Positions 24,689 to 33,114 of a stretch of 64,000 bases of DNA are shown here, one piece after another. The notes beneath the pieces were generated by a model. That model had not been told where the DNA came from and searched no databases. It saw only the letters and a list, made by a program, of their open reading frames with translations. Numbering within the stretch: position 1 is the stretch's first letter; each line of letters starts with the position of its first letter. Location: the NCBI RefSeq assembly GCF_019443505.1, contig NZ_CP080377.1, positions 5,704,001-5,768,000 of the forward strand, given 5' to 3'. The position numbers were made by a program, and so were the translations under genes. The stretch is from Janthinobacterium sp. PAMC25594. GTDB lineage: Bacteria > Pseudomonadota > Gammaproteobacteria > Burkholderiales > Burkholderiaceae_D.

Positions 24689-26701
24689 ATGATTCGCTAT
24701 GCCCTGCCTGCCCTGTTGTTTGCCGCCGCGCTGCCGGCGCACGCCCAAGCCCCTGTCAATCACACGCCGCTGATCGAGCGGGCGAAGATCTTTGGTAATC
24801 CCAGCAAGTCCGGCGGGCGCATCAGCCCGGATGGCAAGTGGCTGTCGTGGATCGCGCCGCGCGATGGCGTGCTCAATGTGTGGGTGGCGCCGGCCAGCGA
24901 CCCGGCGCAGGCGCGCCCGCTGACGCAAGAGAAGGTGCGGCCCATCCGCGGCAGCTTCTGGTCGCCCGACTCGACAACCCTGCTGTTCATCCAGGACAAG
25001 GGCGGCGATGAAAACTTCCTGCTGTATGGCGTGAACGTGGCAACGGGCAAGCAGATCAATTACACGCCGTTCGAGAAGACGCGCGTGCGGATCGTCCAGA
25101 TCAGCAGCAAGGTCAAGGACCGCATCCTGGTGGGCATCAATAACCGCGATGCGCGCTGGCACGACGTGTACAGCCTGGAGCTGGCCAGCGGCAAGCTGAC
25201 CCTGGTGCAGCAGAACGATGGCTATGGCGGCTACCTGGCCGATGAATTGCTCAATTTGCGTATGGCCAGCAAGGCGCGCGCCGATGGCGGCATGCAGTAT
25301 TTCCGCCTGACGGACGGCAAGGTCGAGAGCACGCCGCTGACCGAGGTGGGCCTGGAAGACTCGCAGACGACGGCGCCGCTGGCGTTTACGGTCGATGGCA
25401 AGACCTTGTACTGGACCGACTCGCGCGGCCGCAATACCTCGGCGCTGCTGGCGCAGGATGTCGCCAGCGGCAAGACCACGCTGGTGGCGCAAGACCCGCG
25501 CGCCGACATTTCTGACGCCCTGTACGACACGCGCACGGGCAAGGTGCAAGCCTATTCCGTCGACTATCTGCAGCAGGAATACCTGCCGCTGACGGACGAC
25601 CTGAAGGCCGACCTGGCTTTCCTGAAGAAGCATGCGAAGGGCCAGTTCAACGTGACGTCGCGCACGGAAGCCGACGACAAGTGGCTGGTGGGCGTCGATA
25701 CCGTCACGGCGCCGGCATCGAGCTGGCTGTATGAGCGCAAGACCAAGAAGCTGACGCAGCTGTACGTCACGCGCCCGGAACTGGAAGGCGCGCCGCTGGT
25801 GCCCATGTACCCACAGGAAATCAAGGCACGCGACGGCCTGACCCTGGTGTCTTACCTGACCCTGCCGCATGCATCGAAGGCGAATGCTGGCGGCAAGGCC
25901 ACGCAGGCGGTGCCGATGGTGCTGCTGGTGCACGGCGGGCCATGGGCGCGCGATACCTACGGCTACAACGGCTACCACCAGTGGCTGGCCAACCGCGGCT
26001 ACGCCGTGCTGTCGGTGAACTACCGCGGCTCGACGGGCTTCGGCAAGCAATTCATCTCGGCCGGTGACCTGCAGTGGGGCCGCAAGATGCATGATGACTT
26101 GCTCGACGCGGTGCAATGGGCCGTCAAGAGCGGCGTGACCACGGCGGACAAGGTGGCCATCATGGGCGGCTCCTACGGTGGCTACGCCACCCTGGCCGGC
26201 ATGGCGTTCACGCCGACGACGTTTGCCTGCGGGGTCGATATCGTCGGCCCGTCGAACCTGTTTACCCTGCTGCAAACGATTCCGCCGTACTGGGAAGCGG
26301 GCAAGCAGCAGTTTTACAAGCGCATGGGTGATCCGACCACGGAAGACGGCCGCGCGCTGCTGAAGGAGCGCTCGCCGCTGAACTTTGCGCAGAACATCCA
26401 GCGGCCCCTGCTGATCGGCCAGGGGGCGAACGACCCGCGCGTCAACGTGGCCGAGTCGGACCAGATCGTGGCGGCCATGGCGGCCAAGAATATCCCCGTC
26501 ACGTATGTGCTGTTCCCCGACGAGGGCCATGGCTTCGCCCGTCCCGTCAACAACATCGCTTTCAATGCGGTGACGGAAAACTTCCTGGGGCAGTGCCTGG
26601 CGGGCCGCGCCGAGCCGATCGGTGCGACCCTGAAGGCGTCCACCGCGCAGGTCAAGCACGGCGCCGAATTTGCGCCGGGTTTGCCGGAGGCGATGCGCTA
26701 A
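24689..26701 (+). CDS. Exported S9 family prolyl oligopeptidase / dipeptidyl aminopeptidase
   Basis: 670 aa with a Sec signal peptide (MIRYALPALLFAAALPAHA). Residues 30-420 form a beta-propeller (SPDGKWLSWIAP is the typical blade motif), and residues 430-670 the alpha/beta hydrolase domain with GGSYGGYAT (nucleophile Ser at about 495), GANDPRVNVAESD (Asp at about 580) and DEGHGFARP (His at about 614). It should cut short peptides after Pro or Ala, or release N-terminal dipeptides, in the periplasm or outside. ATG at 24689 is preferred to GTG at 24683 because of the GAGG ribosome site. The gene is alone on its transcript; its stop codon touches the palindromic element at 26701. Confidence 0.9.
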   Translation: MIRYALPALLFAAALPAHAQAPVNHTPLIERAKIFGNPSKSGGRISPDGKWLSWIAPRDGVLNVWVAPASDPAQARPLTQEKVRPIRGSFWSPDSTTLLFIQDKGGDENFLLYGVNVATGKQINYTPFEKTRVRIVQISSKVKDRILVGINNRDARWHDVYSLELASGKLTLVQQNDGYGGYLADELLNLRMASKARADGGMQYFRLTDGKVESTPLTEVGLEDSQTTAPLAFTVDGKTLYWTDSRGRNTSALLAQDVASGKTTLVAQDPRADISDALYDTRTGKVQAYSVDYLQQEYLPLTDDLKADLAFLKKHAKGQFNVTSRTEADDKWLVGVDTVTAPASSWLYERKTKKLTQLYVTRPELEGAPLVPMYPQEIKARDGLTLVSYLTLPHASKANAGGKATQAVPMVLLVHGGPWARDTYGYNGYHQWLANRGYAVLSVNYRGSTGFGKQFISAGDLQWGRKMHDDLLDAVQWAVKSGVTTADKVAIMGGSYGGYATLAGMAFTPTTFACGVDIVGPSNLFTLLQTIPPYWEAGKQQFYKRMGDPTTEDGRALLKERSPLNFAQNIQRPLLIGQGANDPRVNVAESDQIVAAMAAKNIPVTYVLFPDEGHGFARPVNNIAFNAVTENFLGQCLAGRAEPIGATLKASTAQVKHGAEFAPGLPEAMR

Positions 26702-26860
26702 GAGCCTATCCCAGTAGTGAGCGTCTTCTGCTGGCAGTTCATCAGGAGCGCGGACAAGGCGTGAGGAGGACGCGTGGCGAGCCACGCGACGACGATCAAC
26801 GCAGTCCCCGCTTCTGAGGGGCGCCAGCAGGGGATGTATTCATCTACTGGGACAGGCTCT
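26701..26860. repeat. MITE-like palindromic element, 160 bp
   Basis: Terminal inverted repeats AGAGCCTATCCCAGTAG (26701-26717) and CTACTGGGACAGGCTCT (26844-26860) match at 16 of 17 positions. Inside are further complementary pieces: CTGCTGGC near the left and GCCAGCAG near the right, and a central CGCGTGGC-GA-GCCACGCG. The whole element could therefore fold into one long branched hairpin. It encodes nothing. Its ends coincide with the stop codons of the two convergent genes beside it: the last A of the peptidase TAA on the left and the TAG of the glycosyltransferase on the right. Confidence 0.7.
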
Positions 26861-27575
26861 AGGTCGGCGTCAGGTGTGGTGACGCTTCCATCTCCGCCAC
26901 CACCTGCAGCAAGGTATCGCCAAAGCCGCCCCGTGCCCTGGCATGGCGGCGGGCGCTGGTGGTGACGCGCGGCGCGGCGCTCCAGGCGATGTGCGCGCCG
27001 CATTCTTGCAGCGCGGCCACCATGGCCACGTCTTCGCTGCAGGCCAGTGGCGCGAAGCCGCCGGCGCGCAGGTAGGCGCTGGCGCGCACGCCGAAATTGG
27101 CGCCATGGATGTGGCGGTGGCCGTCGGCATCGGTGTAGGTCTGGGCGAAGTGCCGGCGCAGCGCAGCGGCACTGGGGCCGTGCGGCGACCAGTCGTCCAC
27201 CGCCACCGTGCCGCAGACGGCATCGGCGTCCAGGCCCAGCTGGGTGCTCAGCCAGGAGGGCGACACGCGCGTATCCGCATCCGTAAAGGCCAGCCAGCGA
27301 GCGCCGCGCTGCAGCAGTTGCCGCGCGCCGGCGGCGCGCGCGGTGCCCACGTTCCGCGCATGGATGGCGATGCAGTCGAGACGCCAGCGCAGGTCCGCCT
27401 GCATGGCATGCGTCAGCACGATGCGCTGCGACTGGTCGCTGCAGGCATCGAGCACGATGACGATGCACACCGCCTCGCCATGCAGCAAGGGACAGGTGGC
27501 GGCAAGGCGCAACGCGTCCAGGCAGGCCCCCAGGCATGCTTCTTCGTTATGCACGGGCACCACCACGCCGATCAT
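26859..27575 (-). CDS. Family 2 glycosyltransferase, 238 aa
   Basis: GT-A fold glycosyltransferase. VVPVHNEEACLGACLDAL opens the nucleotide-binding region, LDACSDQSQR is the first Asp motif, FTDADTRVS the DxD metal motif at about residue 96, and HIHGANFGVRASAYLRAGGF the acceptor region. There is no membrane helix, so it is cytoplasmic. The start is set by an ATGA overlap with the methyltransferase stop. Last gene of a coupled four-gene cluster (acyl-CoA dehydrogenase-like, PIG-L deacetylase, methyltransferase, glycosyltransferase). Its stop codon TAG lies in the right end of the MITE-like element, which may have replaced the original C-terminus by a few residues. Confidence 0.85.
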   Translation of the reverse strand: MIGVVVPVHNEEACLGACLDALRLAATCPLLHGEAVCIVIVLDACSDQSQRIVLTHAMQADLRWRLDCIAIHARNVGTARAAGARQLLQRGARWLAFTDADTRVSPSWLSTQLGLDADAVCGTVAVDDWSPHGPSAAALRRHFAQTYTDADGHRHIHGANFGVRASAYLRAGGFAPLACSEDVAMVAALQECGAHIAWSAAPRVTTSARRHARARGGFGDTLLQVVAEMEASPHLTPT

Positions 27576-28216
27576 GCGAAACCCTCGCGCTGCGCCACCG
27601 AGCGCGCATCGTTCGACCAGATCCCCAGCAGGAAGTCGCTTTCTTCGTGCCGCAGCACGCGGTGCAGGCCGGGCGCGTCCTGGAAGGCCGCATGTACGCG
27701 CACGGTCGAGACGATGCGCTGCGCGAACGGCGCGCGCCAGTGGCACAGGACGATGTCGCCGCCCGGCGCCAGGCTGGCGATGCTGTGTTCGACCACGCGC
27801 GCCAGTTCTTGCGGCGACAGGTAATAGGCGATCTCGCTCAGGACGATCAGGTCGAATTTCTCGGCGCCGGGCAGGATGCGCGGCCAGTCCCGCGGCAGCC
27901 GGTGCTGCGCGAGGCTGACGTTGGCGCCGCATCCGGCGTCGAGCAGGCGCTGCTGCGCCAGCCCCAGCGCTTCGGCCGAGAGGTCGGCCGCCAGCACGCG
28001 TTCGCAGCGTCGCGCCAGTTCGGCCGTCAGCTCGCCATTGCCGCAGCCCGGTTCATAGGCGTGGCGGTAGCGCCGCTGCGGCAGGCTGGCCAGCAGCAGG
28101 CCGCGCTTGCGCTCCTCGTACCAGCGCTGGCGCACCCGCCACGGGTCGGCATCCTGGCGATACAGTTGTTCGAAATAGCGGCCGCGCTGGTCGTCCGGCG
28201 TGGAAGTAGCGCTCAT
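27572..28216 (-). CDS. NodS-like SAM-dependent methyltransferase, 214 aa
   Basis: Class I methyltransferase: motif I is YEPGCGNGELTAELA at about residue 47, the acidic end of strand 2 is VLAADLS, and motif post-I is FDLIVLSEIAYYLSPQEL. The opening FEQLYRQDADPWRVRQRWYEERKR is the characteristic start of NodS-type proteins, which N-methylate the amino sugar of Nod factors in rhizobia. Here the natural acceptor is unknown. The start codon is the ATG in an ATGA overlap with the restored reading frame of the deacetylase upstream, and the stop overlaps the glycosyltransferase start in the same way. Confidence 0.85.
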   Translation of the reverse strand: MSATSTPDDQRGRYFEQLYRQDADPWRVRQRWYEERKRGLLLASLPQRRYRHAYEPGCGNGELTAELARRCERVLAADLSAEALGLAQQRLLDAGCGANVSLAQHRLPRDWPRILPGAEKFDLIVLSEIAYYLSPQELARVVEHSIASLAPGGDIVLCHWRAPFAQRIVSTVRVHAAFQDAPGLHRVLRHEESDFLLGIWSNDARSVAQREGFA

Positions 28217-28942
28217 AGAAAATACACCTCCCACGCATGTAGCAGGCGCTGCAAGGCGTCGCCGGCGACGATGGCGGGGCGGCCCGTCGACGGGTCGTCC
28301 TGCATCTGGCTGGCGAAGCAGCGCAGTGCGGCGCGCGCGCTGCCACGGCACGCGCATGTCGCCCGGCGCGGCCCAGTGCCAGCCCCAGACGGGCATTTCC
28401 ACCAGGGTGGCGCCGCTGGCCGCGCAGGCCGCAGCGCAGGCCCGGCCGCATGCTTCATGGTCCGGATGGCCGTCCAGGCGCCAGGTGGTGAAGACTCTGT
28501 CGCCGGGACGCAGCTGCGCTGCCAGTGCGGCGCTCAGCTGCGGCGTCATGCCGGCCACGCCGCCATCGGGCAGGTGCAGGCGCAGCCATGCGGGCGACGC
28601 CAGTCCCAGCGTGGCCAGCGCCAGCGCGGATTCTTGCGGACGCACCTGGCGCAGGCGTTCCTGCGGCCAGAGGGGCGAGTCCGGGTGGCTGGCGTCGCCA
28701 TCGGTGACGGCGATAAACAGCAATTCGCTGCCTTGCGCCGCCAGCAGTTGCAGCAAGCCGCCGCAGGCGAGGATTTCATCGTCGGGATGGGGCGCGACGA
28801 TGACGGCGCGCGTCCCTGGCGGCACCAGTGCGTGCGCGCCGATGCAGGGCAGGTCGTTCAGCCCCGGCCAGGATAGCCATACCTGGTCCGGCGTGCCGCT
28901 GCCTTCGATGCGGCGCGCTTGCGTATCGGATTGGGCCAGCAT
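28213..28942 (-). pseudogene. PIG-L family N-acetylglucosaminyl deacetylase, frameshifted
   Basis: Zinc-dependent deacetylase of amino sugars (LmbE/MshB-like). The first 200 residues are normal: VAPHPDDEILACGG with the metal-binding HPDDE, and GHPDHEACG with the second ligand. After MRVPWQRAR the frame runs into Arg/Pro-rich nonsense and into the methyltransferase gene. The expected ending (ALRCFASQMQDDPS, then LLHAWEVYFL and TGA) is in another frame. The switch is at a (GC)5 run, 28331-28340; one more GC unit would give a continuous 243-aa protein whose stop overlaps the methyltransferase ATG. Either a true mutation, a phase-variable tract or a sequencing error. Not a natural fusion. Confidence 0.8.
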
Positions 28943-28943
28943 G

Positions 28944-29972
28944 TCAGAGCGCCCACGGATGGTCTTCGGCGCCCGCGACGATACCGCCCAGCACGGCCTG
29001 ATCGCGTTCGGCATGGCTCTGGCGCAGGAAGACGGGCAGGTCGGCCGCCAGGCGTGCAAAGCGGGCATCGCGGCACAGGGGGCCGGCGCCCAGCGCACGC
29101 GTGGCCAGGTGCAGGACCAGGGTGGCGGCGTCTTCCACCGTCAGGCGCAGCCGCAGCGCCAGGCCCATGGCGTCGCGCTGCGGCTGTGCGTCGATCTCGG
29201 CGGCGCCTTCGCGCAGCAGGGCGCCGGCGGCGCGCAAGGCGCAGTCGATCTGCCCCAGTTGCGCCAGGCGCACGGGATCGGGCGCGGCGTGCTGCGCGCG
29301 CGCATGCAGGTGGCCGGCGACGGCGCAGGCCGCGCCATACCAGGCGGCCGCGATGCCGGCGCCGCCGTGCCAGAAGCCGGGGCGCTCCAGGTAGGCGCCC
29401 GGAGCGCCCACGGGAAAGGCCCGCGCGCCGGAAAAGGTCACGTCGACGCTGGCGCAGGCGAGCATGCCGACGGCTTGCCAGCCTTCATCCGTGACGTGCA
29501 CGCCCGGCTGCGACAGCGCCACGGAGGCCAGGCAAGCCTGGCCGTCCTCATTCCAGCAGCTGATCAAGGCATGGCTGAGTCCCTTCGCCCCGGAGCACCA
29601 GGCCTTGCGGCCCTCGAGCACATAGCGGCCATCGGCCGCCTGCTGCAACTGCACGCGCGCGCCCGGCATTTCCGCGCACCATACGCCCCAGCTGCTGCCG
29701 GCCGGCACGCCGGGACCGTCGATTTCCGCCAGGATGGCCAGCGCATCGGTATGGCCCTCGTACAGCTTGAGCAGGGAAAGGTCGATGGCGGCGATGGCGG
29801 CCAGCATTTGCCAGCGCTGCAGGGTGGCGCCGTGGCCGGGCAAGGGTAATTGGTCCAGCCCCGCGTGGCGCAGGCGCTGCAAGCCGTCGATCGGGTGGAA
29901 AGTGTTGTCCTGTGGCTGCAGCAGGGCGGCCAGCGCAGTGTTGGACGGCAGGGGAAAGGCGTTAGACGACAT
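28944..29972 (-). CDS. Acyl-CoA dehydrogenase-like flavoprotein, 342 aa
   Basis: Shows the ACAD middle and C-terminal architecture: an N-terminal helical part (about 1-115), a beta domain with the flavin-binding GRKAWCSGAKGLSHALI, and a helical end with LGQIDCALRAAGALLREGA. It is about 40 residues shorter than ordinary acyl-CoA dehydrogenases and I cannot place the catalytic Glu with confidence. ATG at 29972 is chosen because AGGAG precedes it. It is the first gene of the cluster, followed after one base by the deacetylase. Its real substrate may be a lipid or acylated sugar intermediate of the cluster pathway rather than a beta-oxidation CoA ester; that is inference. Confidence 0.75.
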   Translation of the reverse strand: MSSNAFPLPSNTALAALLQPQDNTFHPIDGLQRLRHAGLDQLPLPGHGATLQRWQMLAAIAAIDLSLLKLYEGHTDALAILAEIDGPGVPAGSSWGVWCAEMPGARVQLQQAADGRYVLEGRKAWCSGAKGLSHALISCWNEDGQACLASVALSQPGVHVTDEGWQAVGMLACASVDVTFSGARAFPVGAPGAYLERPGFWHGGAGIAAAWYGAACAVAGHLHARAQHAAPDPVRLAQLGQIDCALRAAGALLREGAAEIDAQPQRDAMGLALRLRLTVEDAATLVLHLATRALGAGPLCRDARFARLAADLPVFLRQSHAERDQAVLGGIVAGAEDHPWAL

Positions 29973-30116
29973 GGCAAGCTCCTGTTTTTCAACAGGATAG
30001 CTTTCTGTTTTCGCAATGTATGTTCGATTCTGCACATACACTCGCCAACGGCCTCAAGTCTATGGCGCGGCCGCGGCAAGCCGCAGGGCTGGGTGGCCCC
30101 ACAGCCGATCGCGCAC

Positions 30117-30737
30117 TTATTTTTTCACGTAGTGCATGTCCAGTACATACGCACCCTTGTCCAGCATCACCGTAAACAGGTCGTTGCCGCGCAAGGACAG
30201 GCCGCCGGGGATGCTTTGTGCAGCTTGCATGCCTTCATCCCACATGCACGATTCGCCATTGTCCACGTCAACGCACCACTGTTGCTGGTTTGCTCGCAGC
30301 ACATATTTCACAGTGGCGCCGGTCCGCTGGTAGCTGTAGGCAGGGGCCGAAGAGGTGATCTTGTCGACGCGCAAGCTCGTTGCCGCGGCATTTTCCGCCA
30401 GCTTGATCAGCATGTCGGCGGTGCCGTCCGGCTTGCCGGTGATCTTCGCGTTGATGCTGTCTGTCGCGACCACGGGGCCGGAGCAATCGGCCTTGAAGTA
30501 AGTCTCGCCGGTCGGCGTCAGTTCCAGCGAACCGCTGCCGTCGCTCTTGAACGCGATGACCAGCGTTTGACGGTCGTGATCGTCGCAGGCCGACTGCCAG
30601 GTGCCGATATACGCTGCCAGCGGCGAGGCGCTGCCGGAATCGCCGGCAAGCCGCTGTGTCGTACCGCCGCCACCGCCACCACAGCCGGTCAAGAGTGCCG
30701 CGGCCGAGCCGGCCAATACTGCCAATAATTTTTTCAT
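30117..30737 (-). CDS. Putative lipoprotein, 206 aa
   Basis: The signal peptide ends LLTGC with the lipidated Cys at residue 19, followed by a Gly-rich linker (six Gly) and a Thr/Ser-rich globular domain. That domain begins YIGTWQSACDD, like small beta-barrel lipoproteins with a single repeated strand unit, and contains four further Cys (CSGP, WCVDVDNGESCMW) that could pair in the periplasm. AAAAAGGATG precedes the start. I do not recognise a named family. Upstream are a TATAAT at 30786-30791 (minus strand) and a perfect FNR-type box at 30836-30849, so expression may depend on oxygen. Confidence 0.75.
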   Translation of the reverse strand: MKKLLAVLAGSAAALLTGCGGGGGGTTQRLAGDSGSASPLAAYIGTWQSACDDHDRQTLVIAFKSDGSGSLELTPTGETYFKADCSGPVVATDSINAKITGKPDGTADMLIKLAENAAATSLRVDKITSSAPAYSYQRTGATVKYVLRANQQQWCVDVDNGESCMWDEGMQAAQSIPGGLSLRGNDLFTVMLDKGAYVLDMHYVKK

Positions 30738-30785
30738 GCATCATCCTTTTTCATCCGGCAGCAGTGCCTGCCGTCAACGCGGCCT

Positions 30786-30849
30786 GATTATAGGAGTATT
30801 GATAGGGAGCAATTCTCCCCAAATCTATCAGCGACTTGATTTAGATCAA
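30786..30849 (-). promoter_or_regulatory. FNR/Anr-type box and -10 element upstream of lipoprotein gene
   Basis: TTGAT-TTAG-ATCAA at 30836-30849 matches the FNR consensus (TTGATNNNNATCAA) at every defined position. On the minus strand a TATAAT lies at 30791-30786, about 54 bases from the box centre, a spacing that fits a class I site near -61. The start of transcription would be about 40 bases before the lipoprotein ATG. The match is seen; activity is inferred. Confidence 0.55.
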
Positions 30850-30931
30850 TATCTTTCCCAGGAGGACGATACTGCATTATATAAAATATTTCTTTATGGA
30901 AACTTACGAAAACGCGCCATGCTGCTGCTCC

Positions 30932-30959
30932 ACCCGCAAAGAGGGGTATCTTTGCGGGT
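30932..30959 (-). terminator. Perfect hairpin after chemoreceptor gene
   Basis: ACCCGCAAAGA - GGGGTA - TCTTTGCGGGT, an 11-base perfect stem 20 bases beyond the stop of the chemoreceptor gene. There is no T-run on either side, so it may protect the mRNA end or need Rho rather than act as a classic terminator. Confidence 0.5.
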
Positions 30960-30978
30960 TAGCGTCGCCGCGCTCCGC

Positions 30979-33057
30979 TTAAAACTCTTCCCAGTCATCG
31001 CCAGCCGGTGCCTTGGCGGCCGCGCGCGGCGTTGCCTGCGGCTTGGCGACGCTCAGGCGCTTGGCGGGCGCCGGTGTTGTTGCCGGCGTGGCGCGCGGCG
31101 TGGCCACGCTTGCAGCCGGCGCCGCCTGGCGCACCTGCTCGCCCAGCTTGAACACGCTGACCACCTGGGCCAGATGGCTGGCCTGGTCTTGCAAGCTTTC
31201 GGCGGCCGCCGCCGCCTCCTCGACCAGGGCCGCGTTTTGCTGCGTCACGCCATCCATCTGCGCCAGCGCCTGGTTGACCTGGGCGATGCCGTCGCTTTGC
31301 TCGGTGGTGGCGACGCTGATGTCGGCCATGATGGCGGTCACCTTGCGCACGCTGTCGACCACCTGCTCCATGGTGGCGCCCGCTTCATCGACGAGCTTGC
31401 TGCCGGCGGCCACCTTGCCCACGGAATCGTCGATCAGCAGCTTGATTTCCTTGGCCGCCGCCGCCGAGCGTTGCGCCAGGTTGCGCACTTCCGTGGCGAC
31501 GACGGCGAAGCCGCGTCCCTGTTCCCCCGCGCGCGCCGCTTCCACGGCCGCGTTCAGGGCCAGGATATTCGTCTGGAAGGCGATGCCATCGATGACGCTG
31601 ATGATGTCGACGATCTTGTTCGACGAGTCATTGATCGAGGTCATGGTTGCTATCACCTTGCCGACCACTTCGCCACTCTTCTGCGCCACGCTCGATGCGG
31701 AAGCGGCCAGTTGATTCGCCTGGCGCGCATGGTCGGCGTTTTCCTTCACCGTGCCCGTCAGCTCTTCCACCGAGGCGGCCGTCTCTTCCAGCGAACTGGC
31801 TTGCTGTTCCGTGCGGGCCGACAGGTCGTTATTGCCTTGCGCAATTTCGGCGCTGGCACGGGCCACATTGTCGGCGCTCGCTTGCACTTGCAGCAGCACG
31901 GCGTGGATCTTTTCCACGAAGGCGTTGAACCCCTTGCCGATCACGGCCAGTTCGTCGGTGCCCTTGACTTCGAGCTTCACGCGCAGGTCGGCGTCGCCGC
32001 TGGACAGGTCCGTCATGGTGCGGCCCAGGGTGCGCAGCGGTCGCGTCAGCTGGTTGACGACGAGGATCAAAATGCCGGCCGTGGCGGCCGCGCACAGCAG
32101 GGCGACGATCAGGGTGTAGATCATCAGGTCGCGCGCCGAAGCCGTGGCCACGCTTTTCGGGAAGTTCAGTTCCACGCTCCACGGCGCGATATCGGGGTGG
32201 ATCTGCAGCGGCTGCAGCAGGTGGATGTAGCCCTTGTCGTCCTCGTATTCATACGCCTGGCCCTGGCGCACCTTTTCCAGGCCGGCAGCCGGCACGTCGT
32301 CGGCCTTCTTGCCCAGCCGCTCAGGTGCGGGATGGCTGGCGTACAGGCCGCCGTTCGAGATCAGGGCCAGCTTGCCGCCCTCGATCACTTTCAGGCCTGC
32401 CAGGATCTTCGCCAGGCGCGTGAGCATGAAGTCGGCGCTGGCCGTGCCCTTGAAGCCGCCGTCGATCATGATGGGGGCGACAAGCGAGGCCATCAGCACA
32501 TCCTTGCCGTCGACGGGGTAGATGTACGGTTCCGTAAAGAAGGTTTTGCCGGTGCGTTTGGGCACGTCGTACCAGTCGTTGGCGCCCGGCTTCGGATCGA
32601 AGACGATGGGTTCGACTTGCAGCTTGCCGCCGGCGCCCCGCGTCCAGTAGGGCATGAAGCGACCGCTGGCGTCGTAGTTCGGTTTCTGGTTGGCAAATTC
32701 CGCATCCTTGCCGTCGAGCGCGTTCGGTTCCCACGTCACGGCCGCGCCCAGCAAGTCTTCCGAACTGGTCAGCGTGGCCTTGGTCAGTTCATTGATCTGC
32801 TCGCGCTGCAGGGGCAGGTTCGCGCTTTTCGTGCCGCGCATGGCGCCGGCCAGGCTGCTGACGCTGGCCAGGTTGCTGGCGATGCGCGCCTGCAGCGCGC
32901 CCGCCACTTCGCGCGCCGACGTGCGCGCCAGTTCCAGTGCGGCGGCCTCGGCGCTGGCGCTGCTCTTGTAGCCGATCACCGCCGCCGTGACGCCCAGGCT
33001 GAGGATGGCGAGCGCGGTGGCGGCGACGCAGATTTTGCTGTTCAGTGATAGTTGCAT
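30979..33057 (-). CDS. Methyl-accepting chemotaxis protein with dCACHE sensor, 692 aa
   Basis: Membrane chemoreceptor. TM1 at about 9-30; periplasmic double-CACHE ligand domain to about 300 (YWTRGAGG, then [21 protein letters not shown] and [11 protein letters not shown] are typical of CACHE domains that bind amino or organic acids); TM2 at about 305-330; a HAMP domain ending [17 protein letters not shown]; then the signalling domain with the hairpin tip [13 protein letters not shown] preceded by [20 protein letters not shown] Pro/Ala linker leads to the C-terminal tail DDWEEF, the pentapeptide-type tether for CheR/CheB. It follows the porin gene by 57 bases on the same strand and may be co-transcribed. 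Ligand unknown. Confidence 0.93.
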   Translation of the reverse strand: MQLSLNSKICVAATALAILSLGVTAAVIGYKSSASAEAAALELARTSAREVAGALQARIASNLASVSSLAGAMRGTKSANLPLQREQINELTKATLTSSEDLLGAAVTWEPNALDGKDAEFANQKPNYDASGRFMPYWTRGAGGKLQVEPIVFDPKPGANDWYDVPKRTGKTFFTEPYIYPVDGKDVLMASLVAPIMIDGGFKGTASADFMLTRLAKILAGLKVIEGGKLALISNGGLYASHPAPERLGKKADDVPAAGLEKVRQGQAYEYEDDKGYIHLLQPLQIHPDIAPWSVELNFPKSVATASARDLMIYTLIVALLCAAATAGILILVVNQLTRPLRTLGRTMTDLSSGDADLRVKLEVKGTDELAVIGKGFNAFVEKIHAVLLQVQASADNVARASAEIAQGNNDLSARTEQQASSLEETAASVEELTGTVKENADHARQANQLAASASSVAQKSGEVVGKVIATMTSINDSSNKIVDIISVIDGIAFQTNILALNAAVEAARAGEQGRGFAVVATEVRNLAQRSAAAAKEIKLLIDDSVGKVAAGSKLVDEAGATMEQVVDSVRKVTAIMADISVATTEQSDGIAQVNQALAQMDGVTQQNAALVEEAAAAAESLQDQASHLAQVVSVFKLGEQVRQAAPAASVATPRATPATTPAPAKRLSVAKPQATPRAAAKAPAGDDWEEF

Positions 33058-33114
33058 GAGGCTGTTCCTTGATGGGGAGAGGTATCGGTGTCTCGGGCGT
33101 CGCGGGTAGTGCGG

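Noticed and set aside
27572..29098. Apparent natural fusion of PIG-L deacetylase and methyltransferase in one 508-codon frame
   Set aside because: The linking segment is Arg/Pro-rich nonsense, the true deacetylase end is in another frame, and the methyltransferase has its own ATG in an ATGA overlap. A frameshift explains it better than a fusion.
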